Positions 25,566 to 33,529 of a DNA stretch of 64,000 nucleotides are shown here, in pieces. The stretch is from contig NZ_VOBR01000001.1 of assembly GCF_007845675.1 (NCBI RefSeq), forward strand, positions 1 through 64,000, given 5' to 3'. The DNA is from Lentzea tibetensis (GTDB lineage Bacteria > Actinomycetota > Actinomycetes > Mycobacteriales > Pseudonocardiaceae). A model generated the notes under the pieces. The model was given only the letters and a program-made list of their open reading frames with translations. It searched no databases and was not told where the DNA came from. The position numbers and the translations under genes are program-made. The first letter of the stretch is position 1. Every line of letters starts with the position of its first letter.

Positions 25566-27359
25566 CTACCCGAAGGCGCTGTCCACATCGGACTGCCTAC
25601 CCCCGGCGTCGTCGAGCCAGTACGCGCGGGTCTGCCATGGATAGCGCGGCAGAGGAACCCAACGCGCGGACGCCGGGAACAGGCTGCCCCAGTCCGGCGC
25701 ACCTCCGCCGAGGTACTCCTCCACGATCGCGGCGAACCGCGGACGCGCCGGTGTCACCTCCCCGTTCAGATACCGACGCAGCGCGTCACCCAGGTCGTCG
25801 ACCGACGATGCGGTGACCGCGAGACGACACGGGTGGTGCTCCCTGCGCACCGCCGCGCTGAAGCACAGGTCCCGCAACGGCGTGCCGTGACCGATGCCTT
25901 CCGGCGCGAGGTGGTCGAGGTAGCGGCGCACGAGGTCGTCGAGTGCGTTCGGGTCCCGAGCGGACACGACGAACGGGTATGCGTCCGCTTCGGCCGCGGT
26001 GCGCTCGGGCGCGCGCCACGCGGGGTCGGCCTCACCGACGACGAGGTGGGCGTTGACCGACGAGATGCCCTGGCCGCTGATGCCCGCGAGCGCGAGCCTG
26101 CCCCGGTCGGCGATCGGGTGCACCTCGGTCGGCACCCGAACCGGCAGCTGATCCCACGCCACCTTCGGGTTCGGGTTGTCGAAGTGCAGGCTCGGCACGA
26201 CTTCACGGTGTTCCAGGCAGAGCAGCGTCTTGATGAGCGCGGCGATCCCGGCGGCGCCCTGGGTGTGCCCGACGTTCGACTTGACCGATCCCACGTACAA
26301 CGGCCGGTCGGTGGGGCGGTGTTCGCCGAGCACCTCGCCGAGCCCTGCGAACTCGATCGGGTCGATCATCGGCGTGCCGGTGCCGTGTGCCTCGACGAAG
26401 TCCACGTCGCCGGGCGCGACACCGGCGTTCTCGTACGCCCAGCGCAGCATCTGCACATGTCCCTCGACCGATGGTGTGAGCAACGAGCCGCTGCTCGCAC
26501 CGTCGTTGCTGACCGCACTGCCCAGGATGACGCCCCGCACCCGGTCGCCTGCGGCGAGCGCGTCGTCGAGGCGCTTCAGCACCACCACGCCGACGCCGTC
26601 GGAGGGTGCGAAACCGTCCGCGGAGGCGTCGCCGAACTTGCACCGGCCGTCCGGGGCGAACATCCGCAGCTGGGAGATCATCACGTCGATGTCGGGGACC
26701 AGCTTGAGGTTGACGCCGGCCGCCAGCGCGAGGCCGGTCTCACCGGCGCGCAGGCTCTGACACGCCAGGTGCACGGCGACCAGGGACGATGAGCACGCTG
26801 TGTCCAGCGTGATGCTCGGGCCGCGGAGGTCGAAGGCGTAGGACAGCCTGCCGGACAGGATCGAGAGGTGGTTGTAGATCGCGGCTGGGGTGATCGCTTC
26901 CAATCCGCGCCGCGCGACAAGGGTCCAGTAGTCCACGTGCAAGGCGCCGACGTACACGCCGGCTCGGCTGCCCGCGACGGCGGACGGAGGCAGCCCCGCG
27001 TCCTCCAGCGCTTCCCAGGCGGACATGAGCAACAGCCGCTGCTGGGGATCGAGGTCGCGCGCCTCGTTCTCGGACATCCCGAAGAATTCGGCGTCGAAGT
27101 GATCGATCAGCGTCAGGTAGCCGGATCGCAGGCTGGTCACCTTGCCGCGCCTGGGAAGCGGCGTGTGCATCGCCTTCGCGTCATAGCGTTCGACGGGCGT
27201 GTCACCGGTGGCGTCCACACCCTCGCGCAGCAGGCTCCAGAGCTGTTCTGCGCTGTCCGCACCGGGAAGCCTGCACGCCATGCCGACCACGGCGATCGCG
27301 TCTCGTCCGTCGGACCTGCCCCACCGGCGCACACCAGCCCCCGCGGTGTTCATGAACAC
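25566..27359 (-). CDS. Stand-alone type I ketosynthase lacking an acyltransferase
   Basis: A 597-residue protein. Residues 20-450 are a complete ketosynthase: GMACRLPGADS, DLDPQQRLLLMSAWEALEDA, active-site Cys189 in DTACSSSLVAVHLAC, His325 in EAHGTGTPMIDPIEF and His365 in SVKSNVGHTQGAAG. A KS-AT linker follows (YPFVVSARDPNALDDL, RREHHPCRLAVTASS). Then, with no GHSxG acyltransferase, comes directly the post-AT linker RWVPLPRYPWQTRAYWLDD. This KS-plus-linker layout is that of trans-AT synthases, or of an AT deletion. No ACP is attached. The gene overlaps the FAD monooxygenase by 10 bases, so it is translationally coupled. It would condense an acyl or aroyl thioester made elsewhere. Confidence 0.88.
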   Translation of the reverse strand: MFMNTAGAGVRRWGRSDGRDAIAVVGMACRLPGADSAEQLWSLLREGVDATGDTPVERYDAKAMHTPLPRRGKVTSLRSGYLTLIDHFDAEFFGMSENEARDLDPQQRLLLMSAWEALEDAGLPPSAVAGSRAGVYVGALHVDYWTLVARRGLEAITPAAIYNHLSILSGRLSYAFDLRGPSITLDTACSSSLVAVHLACQSLRAGETGLALAAGVNLKLVPDIDVMISQLRMFAPDGRCKFGDASADGFAPSDGVGVVVLKRLDDALAAGDRVRGVILGSAVSNDGASSGSLLTPSVEGHVQMLRWAYENAGVAPGDVDFVEAHGTGTPMIDPIEFAGLGEVLGEHRPTDRPLYVGSVKSNVGHTQGAAGIAALIKTLLCLEHREVVPSLHFDNPNPKVAWDQLPVRVPTEVHPIADRGRLALAGISGQGISSVNAHLVVGEADPAWRAPERTAAEADAYPFVVSARDPNALDDLVRRYLDHLAPEGIGHGTPLRDLCFSAAVRREHHPCRLAVTASSVDDLGDALRRYLNGEVTPARPRFAAIVEEYLGGGAPDWGSLFPASARWVPLPRYPWQTRAYWLDDAGGRQSDVDSAFG

Positions 27360-28591
27360 CGTCCCACGTCGACTCGGTTCACCGAGTCGACGTCGAACCG
27401 ACCCGTGCGAGCGTACTGAGCGGAGATCGCGGCCAGCTCGTCCGGCGTGAAGACTTCACTGATGTCGGCGAACCCGTGCGGCGCCCGCTGGTGGGCGATG
27501 GTGATCACCGATTCGGGCCCCATGCCGCGATTGCTGATCTGCAGCCGCGTGGTCACCGGCCGGCGTTCGGCCTCGTAGGCGCGCAGTCCGTCTTCGACGT
27601 GGTCGTGCCCTGCCAGCGCGTGCGCCAGGGCATGTGCGTCCACAATGGCTTGTGTTGCTCCGTTGGAGCCCATCGGATACATGGCGTGCGCCGCGTCACC
27701 GAGGAGTGTGACGCGCCCGAACGTCCAGCGCGGCAACGGGTCCCGGTCGAGCATCGGATACTCGTGCATCTCGTCCGCGGCGGCGATGATGCCGGGGATG
27801 TCGAGCCAGTTCATCCGCCACGCGTCGAACGACTCGCGGAATCGCGCCAGGTCGCCGGTCCGTCCGGATCGCGGTACGACCCCGTCGGGTGCGGGCTGTG
27901 CGCACACCCAGTTGACCATCACGTTCCCCGTGTCCGCCCGGCGGATCGGGTAGAGCACGATCCGCCGCGAGTCGTCACCGCTGACGATCATCGTGGTGCC
28001 GTCGAGGAACGGCGGCACCCATGACGTGCCGCGCCACATGACCACACCGTTGCCCGGCGCGGCACCTTCGTCCGGGTACAGCACCGCGCGGACCGCCGAG
28101 TCGATGCCGTCCGCGCCGATCACGACGTCGCCCGACACGACGACGCACCCGTCGTCGGCGTGCTCCACCTCCACGCTGGAACCGTGTTCGCCGACGGCGA
28201 CACCAGTGACCAACGCACCGGTCACCACCACGCGCTCGCCCAGTCGCTCCCGTACCGCGGCGAGCAGCTCGGCCTGCAGATCAACGCGATGCACCGACAG
28301 CTGCGGCCAGCGGTATCCGGCGGCCAGGCCGCGGGGCTCACGCCAGATGAGGTCGCCGCGACAGTTGTAGTAGCGGAGTTCGCCGGTTCGCGTTGCCTTG
28401 GCCAGCAACGGCTCGAGGATGCCGAGCTCATCGAGCACCCGTGTCGCGTTGGGCAGGATGTTCACCCCGACCCCGAGCGGTGCGATGCGCGCGGCGGCTT
28501 CGAGGACGACGACGTCATGGACCCCCGTGCGGTGCAGGCTCAACGCGGTCGTGAGGCCGCCGATCCCGGCACCGACGATCAGAACTCGCAT
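27350..28591 (-). CDS. PhzS-like FAD-dependent monooxygenase
   Basis: A 413-residue group A flavoprotein hydroxylase. The FAD Rossmann motif is VLIVGAGIGGLTTALSL; the DG motif VIGADGIDSAVRA and the GD motif RVTLLGDAAHAMYPMGSNG are all present. Over the whole length it follows PhzS (5-methylphenazine-1-carboxylate 1-monooxygenase) closely: PLGVGVNILPNATRVL, VVMWRGTSW, FLDGTTMIVSGDDS, MVNWVCAQP, DWR-like NWLDIPGI and EYPMLDRDPLPRW. The enzyme should use NAD(P)H and O2 to hydroxylate, often with decarboxylation, an aromatic acid. It overlaps the heme-enzyme gene by 13 bases and the ketosynthase gene by 10, so the three form one operon. Confidence 0.88.
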   Translation of the reverse strand: MRVLIVGAGIGGLTTALSLHRTGVHDVVVLEAAARIAPLGVGVNILPNATRVLDELGILEPLLAKATRTGELRYYNCRGDLIWREPRGLAAGYRWPQLSVHRVDLQAELLAAVRERLGERVVVTGALVTGVAVGEHGSSVEVEHADDGCVVVSGDVVIGADGIDSAVRAVLYPDEGAAPGNGVVMWRGTSWVPPFLDGTTMIVSGDDSRRIVLYPIRRADTGNVMVNWVCAQPAPDGVVPRSGRTGDLARFRESFDAWRMNWLDIPGIIAAADEMHEYPMLDRDPLPRWTFGRVTLLGDAAHAMYPMGSNGATQAIVDAHALAHALAGHDHVEDGLRAYEAERRPVTTRLQISNRGMGPESVITIAHQRAPHGFADISEVFTPDELAAISAQYARTGRFDVDSVNRVDVGRCS

Positions 28592-29718
28592 GAGGGTTTC
28601 CCTCCTCGTGGAGGCTTTCCGGTTCGTCGGCGCCGCGTACCGCTCGTGTTGAGCCGGACCAGGGTCGCCATGTCCCTGGCTTGGTTCATGACGTTCTCGA
28701 GGAGTGCCACACTGCCGCCACCGCTGCCGAGCTCGTAGAGTCCGGTGTCCGGGGCATAGGCCTCACGCGCGATCGACAGGTGCTTGCCCCGGAACACGGT
28801 CAGCGCCCGCATGGTCCGGCACAGCGCCTCGGCGCTGGCGTTGATCACGTACGGGACGTCCTGCCGCGGATGCCGTTCGAGCGCTTCGACAACGCGCGAC
28901 ACGAGCGATGGGCCCCGCTGCCAGTCGCGGTACAGCGGCCGCCACCGTTCCAGGGCGTACCACGCGGAATGGTCGACGAAGTCCAGGTAGCAGTCGTCAG
29001 CGTGGTCGCTCGCCCACACCCGCAGGTCGATCAGGGCGACCGGCACGTGTGCCGCGGCCGGGCCGAGCCAGGTGTCGTCGCCGACGCGGATGTCTTGAAA
29101 ATAGGGCCGCATCGTGCGCGCGAAGAACTCGGGACCGACGTTCGCGATGACCAGGTCCATCGAGTCCCTCATCGTGCCGACCAACGTCGCCAGCTCGTTC
29201 ACGGACGTCGCGAAGGCGAGCTCGCCGGGAGTGGCGTCGTCGAGCGAGGTGCACACGTCGACGGCCGTGCTCAGCATCGGCAAAGCGACCCGCACGGCGG
29301 ACATGAGCATCCGCTCCATGGGCAGCCCGGTGTACAGGCGCTCTCTCGGCCCTACCGGGTTCCACAGGACGTAGTGATAGATCGTGTCCCGCGGGATCAC
29401 CATCCCACTGCGTCGAGCGATGAGCGGGAGCACTTCCTCCAGCTCGGGCGCCACGGCCACGGGCTCAACGCCGTGCCGCTTCACCGAGCCCAGCAGGATA
29501 CCGAGATCGCGCATCATCGCGAGCAAATCGGGCAATGACGCGGTGGCGACTTCTTCGATTGAGGGCAGCGCGTTTCGGAGCACGGATATCAGCATTGAAA
29601 CGTCGTCGACGGAATTCGCTTCCCACACCACAGGAAGGCAGGAGTCGAAGCCAATAGGGTCCAGTAGCCGAACATACTCGTCGAGCGTTCGACCCACCAA
29701 GGGCAATGGCGGTCTCAC
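28579..29718 (-). CDS. PrnB / indoleamine-dioxygenase-superfamily heme enzyme
   Basis: A 379-residue protein starting with GTG 29718. It is nearly all helical. Near the C-terminus is FRGKHLSIAREAYAPD, which fits the proximal-heme-His region of the indoleamine/tryptophan dioxygenase superfamily, and SGGGSVALLENVMNQARD behind it. The earlier part has WNPVGPRERLYTGLPMER and IRVGDDTWLGPAAAHVPV. The overall length and layout fit the PrnB-like branch (PrnB rearranges 7-chlorotryptophan in pyrrolnitrin synthesis) rather than short IDOs. The substrate would be tryptophan or a derivative; this is inference. First gene of the three-gene operon; its promoter must lie in the 114 bases before it. Confidence 0.65.
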   Translation of the reverse strand: MRPPLPLVGRTLDEYVRLLDPIGFDSCLPVVWEANSVDDVSMLISVLRNALPSIEEVATASLPDLLAMMRDLGILLGSVKRHGVEPVAVAPELEEVLPLIARRSGMVIPRDTIYHYVLWNPVGPRERLYTGLPMERMLMSAVRVALPMLSTAVDVCTSLDDATPGELAFATSVNELATLVGTMRDSMDLVIANVGPEFFARTMRPYFQDIRVGDDTWLGPAAAHVPVALIDLRVWASDHADDCYLDFVDHSAWYALERWRPLYRDWQRGPSLVSRVVEALERHPRQDVPYVINASAEALCRTMRALTVFRGKHLSIAREAYAPDTGLYELGSGGGSVALLENVMNQARDMATLVRLNTSGTRRRRTGKPPRGGKPSCEF

Positions 29719-29832
29719 CTCAGTCGCTCACAGTTCTCCCCAAGATCGCCGGAGGGGTATATGACAGCGCATGACAGCCCCAAAATACCACGAACGACCG
29801 TGCGAAGTACCGGTGATATGACGTTTGGCGTC

Positions 29833-32130
29833 TTACCCAACGGGGAAAAAGCTCGTCTGCGCGGCCAGCAACTGAGTGATCCTCTCGGCAGCGCACGGCC
29901 TGCTGAAGAGCCAGCCCTGCCCTGCGTCGCAGCCCAGTCTGCGCACGTTGGCGGCCTGCACCTCGGTCTCGACCCCCTCGGCGGTGACCATCAGGTTCAA
30001 CGCGTGAGCGAGCGACACGATCGTACCGAAGATCTTTTCCTGGATCAGCGTCTCCTCGAGCCCCTCAGCGCCACCCAGTCCGTCAACGAACGATTTATCC
30101 ACCTTGATGGAAGTCACGGGCAGACATCTGAGATAGGAAAGGTTCGAGTAGCCGGTTCCGAAATCGTCGATTGCGATTTTGATACCCAACTCGGCCAGCT
30201 CCTCGAGCACCCGGAGCGGTTTTCCCGCAGTGTCCATGATCTCGTTCTCGGTCAACTCGAGCTGCAACAGAGACGCCGACAGACACGTTCGTTCGAGTAC
30301 CGCCTCGACATCGTCGACGAGGGCCGAGTCGCGAATTTGCCGCGCCGCGAGGTTGACGCTCACGAACAATCCGCTCCCGTTTCCGGCGTCCGGGAACTGC
30401 TCGGCCCAGGCCGCTGCCTGCGCACACGCCTCCGCGAGCACCCAGAGCCCCAGTTGCACGATGGCCCCGGTCTCCTCCGCGAGACTGATGAAGTCACCGG
30501 GTGGCACCAGCCCCAGCCGGGGGTGGTGCCATCGCACCAGTGCTTCTACACCGAGCAGGCGGCTGTCCCGAAGGTCGACCAGCGGTTGGTACTCGAGCCT
30601 GAACTCGGCGCGCCGCAAGGCTTCCGGCAGATCCGCGGCCAGTTCGATCCTGGCGGCCTCCCTGGCGCTCCGCTCCGGATCGAAGACCTCGTACTTGCCT
30701 CCCCCGTCCGACTTCGCCCAGTAGAGGGTCATGTCGGCGGCCGCCATCAAGTCCTGTGGCGTGCAGCCCGCGCTCGGTCGTTCGACAACGCCGATGCTCG
30801 CGGACACCGAGAAACTGTTCTCACCGACGTTCACGGGCGACGCCAGCGCCTCCAGCGCCGAGTTGGCCACGGCGACCGGACCAACCCCGGCGACACCTTC
30901 GACCAGGATGACGAACTCGTCACCGCCCATCCTCGCGATCGTCGTGCCGGCACCGCCGACCTCGGCCCGCAGTCGATCGGCCACCGCGACCAGCACCTCG
31001 TCCCCGACGGAGTGACCAAGGGTGTCGTTCACGGTCTTGAACCTGTCCAGGTCGAGATAGCACACCCCGACGTGAGCGTCTGGCAGGCCGTCACTGCGGC
31101 GCAGCACCTCCGACAGCCGGTCGAAGAAGAGCGTCCGGTTGGGCAGACCGGTGAGCGGATCATGAGACGCCTGGTGGCGAAGCTCTTCCCGGAGGAGCCG
31201 CGCTTCGGTGATGTCCTCCACCATCGCAACGGTCAGGATTGGCGCACCCGCGTCGTCGCGAATGAGAGAAGCCGTCAGATTCGTCCAAATCAGAGCGCCG
31301 TCCTTGCGTCGGTACTGCTGCTCCATCCGGATGTACCTGACGTCGCCTTCGAGCAGTGCTCGATAAGCGGCGATAGAGGATGACGCCGTGTTGTCGTCGA
31401 GCAATTCTGCCCAGCTCAGCGAGCAGAGCTCGTCGACGGTGTAACCGAGGAGGTCGGCGGCCGCCTGATTGACCTCGACGAATTTCCCGTCCAGTGACGC
31501 GATGGACATGCCGATCCCGGCCGAGCGAAAGACCGAGCGGAACCACTTCTCGTACAGTCCGCCCGATACGTCGACCTCGGCATCAGTCGGGCGAGAGTGC
31601 CCAGATCCGTTCGATTCGCTGTGTGAGCGCGACACGTAGCCCGCGGCGATCGCACCTTGCAACAGGTCGACGCGCGTCGCCACTTCAACGTCGAGCGCGA
31701 CGCCGTTGACGTGGTCATGGTCCTGCACGGAGAGTGCGAAACCCGATCCTCCGGCCGGAAGCATCGGAAGCAGCCGCCCGAGCAGGCTCACCGTTGTCTC
31801 GAGCGCCGACGTGGTGCCCACGTTGTGCTCGGCCAGGAAGCGACCGACCTCGTAGGCGGGACTCACGCTGAACACTTCGGCCCACAGCGCCGCGTGAAGA
31901 TCGTCCACGAGCTTGCGGAGCGTCGGCTCGAACTCGACGCCGCACACCGTCGTGCAACCGGTGGCCGCCAGTGCGTCAGCCCAGCTCCTCGCGAGCCACG
32001 ACACATCCCGCACGCCGACAATGCCGCCGCGCGTGAACCCCAACAGCGAGAACTCGCTGATCCAGTTCACGGGGTTGCGCGCAGCGCTCCGTGCGACCGC
32101 TGCGTCGTACGGAAGATCATGTCCGCGCAA
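29833..32130 (-). CDS. PAS-GGDEF-EAL cyclic-di-GMP protein
   Basis: A 765-residue protein with a TTG start at 32130 behind GGGGATGG. Residues 1-175 are a helical sensory region of unknown fold (FEPTLRKLVDDLHAALWAE). A PAS domain with PAC follows (FRSVFRSAGIGMSIASLDG, YRRKDGALIWTNLTASL). The GGDEF domain (DPLTGLPNRTLFFDRL) has the intact site ARMGGDEFVILVEG, and the EAL domain has LLGVEALVRWHHP plus the catalytic ELTENEIMDTAG and DDFGTGYSNLSYLR. It can therefore both make and cleave c-di-GMP, a signal that controls development in actinobacteria. It ends 114 bases before the heme-enzyme gene on the same strand, so partial co-transcription is possible. Confidence 0.92.
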   Translation of the reverse strand: MRGHDLPYDAAVARSAARNPVNWISEFSLLGFTRGGIVGVRDVSWLARSWADALAATGCTTVCGVEFEPTLRKLVDDLHAALWAEVFSVSPAYEVGRFLAEHNVGTTSALETTVSLLGRLLPMLPAGGSGFALSVQDHDHVNGVALDVEVATRVDLLQGAIAAGYVSRSHSESNGSGHSRPTDAEVDVSGGLYEKWFRSVFRSAGIGMSIASLDGKFVEVNQAAADLLGYTVDELCSLSWAELLDDNTASSSIAAYRALLEGDVRYIRMEQQYRRKDGALIWTNLTASLIRDDAGAPILTVAMVEDITEARLLREELRHQASHDPLTGLPNRTLFFDRLSEVLRRSDGLPDAHVGVCYLDLDRFKTVNDTLGHSVGDEVLVAVADRLRAEVGGAGTTIARMGGDEFVILVEGVAGVGPVAVANSALEALASPVNVGENSFSVSASIGVVERPSAGCTPQDLMAAADMTLYWAKSDGGGKYEVFDPERSAREAARIELAADLPEALRRAEFRLEYQPLVDLRDSRLLGVEALVRWHHPRLGLVPPGDFISLAEETGAIVQLGLWVLAEACAQAAAWAEQFPDAGNGSGLFVSVNLAARQIRDSALVDDVEAVLERTCLSASLLQLELTENEIMDTAGKPLRVLEELAELGIKIAIDDFGTGYSNLSYLRCLPVTSIKVDKSFVDGLGGAEGLEETLIQEKIFGTIVSLAHALNLMVTAEGVETEVQAANVRRLGCDAGQGWLFSRPCAAERITQLLAAQTSFFPVG

Positions 32131-32333
32131 TGCACACCATCCCCGTCACCCGTCTGCCGCAGCCGTCGCGCACGGTCCGTGGAGATTACGTCCGAGCGAT
32201 CACCTTGCGGCATCGTCCAAATGGGTCATGCTACAACCGGGCTTCGGGGACGCACGCCCCCAAGTAGTTTGTTAGGCAACCTATCGGCAGGATCAACTCT
32301 TGCCCTCTCGACCATCCAGAAGCGGCCGCACCG

Positions 32334-33136
32334 TCAGTCGACGCCCCAGTCCCCAGGAGAGGGCCGCGGACCCTCCGGGCGATCTGCTTCTGTCCAGTTC
32401 GTCGATGTGCAGATCGAAGTGGACGGCAATGACACCAACGGTTTCTCGGGGAACGAGCGCATCCACATCCTGAGCGTGCCGGAGACGTTCGCGACGCCCC
32501 AGGCGGCGTCGACGAGCATGCCGCGGGTGTGCGCGTTGCCCGCGTTGGTGATCCGGGAGTGGACCGCGGGCTGGCCGCCGGACTGACGGATCTTGGGGTG
32601 CAAACCAAGATAGGCGATGAGCTTCTCAGCCGAGGCGCACCGGTCGACGTCCCCGACCGCGGCGATCACCGACAGCGCGACGGTGACATCGCCCCCGGGA
32701 ATGGTCATCAACCGTCGCGCGACCGATCACCCAACGCCTCACGAGCGAGCTCGCCGTCGACGAGCCCCAACTCCTCACCGTGGAAGTCCAACTGTCGCAA
32801 CAAAGCACCCACCGCCTGCTGCTCGTCGGCGGGAAGGTCCAAATGCGCCAACCAGGTCCGCCCGGTCCGCCCGAACAGATCCGACACCGGCGGGCGCCTG
32901 CGCACCACCTGGCGGCGCAGCATGCGGGTCCGCTCGTCGGGAAGCCACACCGGCGGCAGGAAATCCGCCACCAGCAGCTGCGCCAAGGTCCGCGTCGACC
33001 TTGTCGGTCTTCACCTTCGCCTCAGCGATCGCGCGGGTCTTCATCGGATTCGACACCACCACCCGCGCCACCTGAGGCCCGATCAACGCCACGATCGCGC
33101 GCTGTTCGCGGTCGCCTCCAACGCCACCTGATCATT
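32334..33136 (-). pseudogene. IS110/IS1111-type transposase relic
   Basis: Minus-strand pieces in three frames line up as one transposase: NDQVALEATANSA, IGPQVARVVVSNPMKTRA and IAEAKVKTDKVDA, then LLVADFLPPVWLPDERTR, and finally MTIPGGDVTVALSVIAAVG, EKLIAYLGLHPKIRQSGG and NAGNAHTRGMLVDAAWGV. The N-terminal DEDD motif is lost, the middle has a deletion (RRRPPVSDLFGRTG follows too soon), and at least three frameshifts separate the parts. It is unlike the IS110 copy at 20.8 kb in sequence, so it is a different element. The upstream end is cut by the IS256 relic. Confidence 0.85.
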
Positions 33137-33182
33137 GCGGGTCAACGTCTGCGCCCGCGCCCGGCGGCACTCCACCCGACCC

Positions 33183-33410
33183 GCGTCGGTACGAACGCGA
33201 TCGAATCGCTCAACGCCCGCTATCACCGGGCGATCCGGGCGCGGGCATTGCCCGACCGAGCAGGCTGCGATGAAATGCCTGCATCTTGTGACTCGCAGCA
33301 TGGACCCCACCGGCACAGGCCGTGCCCGATGGACGATGCGCTGGAAGCCCGCGATCAACGCCTTCGCCATCACGTTCGGTGATCGCTGGCCGGGAGCCGA
33401 AACCTACTGA
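33183..33410 (+). pseudogene. IS256-family transposase C-terminal relic
   Basis: The plus strand gives TNAIESLNARYHRAIRARA and, after a one-base shift, EQAAMKCLHLVTRSMDPTG, RARWTMRWKPAINAFAITFG and RWPGAETY before a stop. This is the C-terminus of an IS256/mutator-type transposase, including the last catalytic Glu region (TNAIESLN). Upstream the sequence belongs to the IS110 relic on the other strand, so one element has recombined with or inserted into the other. The bases after the stop should contain the IS256 right end, but I cannot mark it. Confidence 0.85.
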
Positions 33411-33529
33411 TCAACAACGTCGAAACACCGATCATGAGACAGACCCTGCTACTTGATCACTTACTCGCCTGCGTGGCGTAACGGCTCAATGCCTGCGCGA
33501 CGACACCCACGTTGTGAGAGTGGTTAGTC

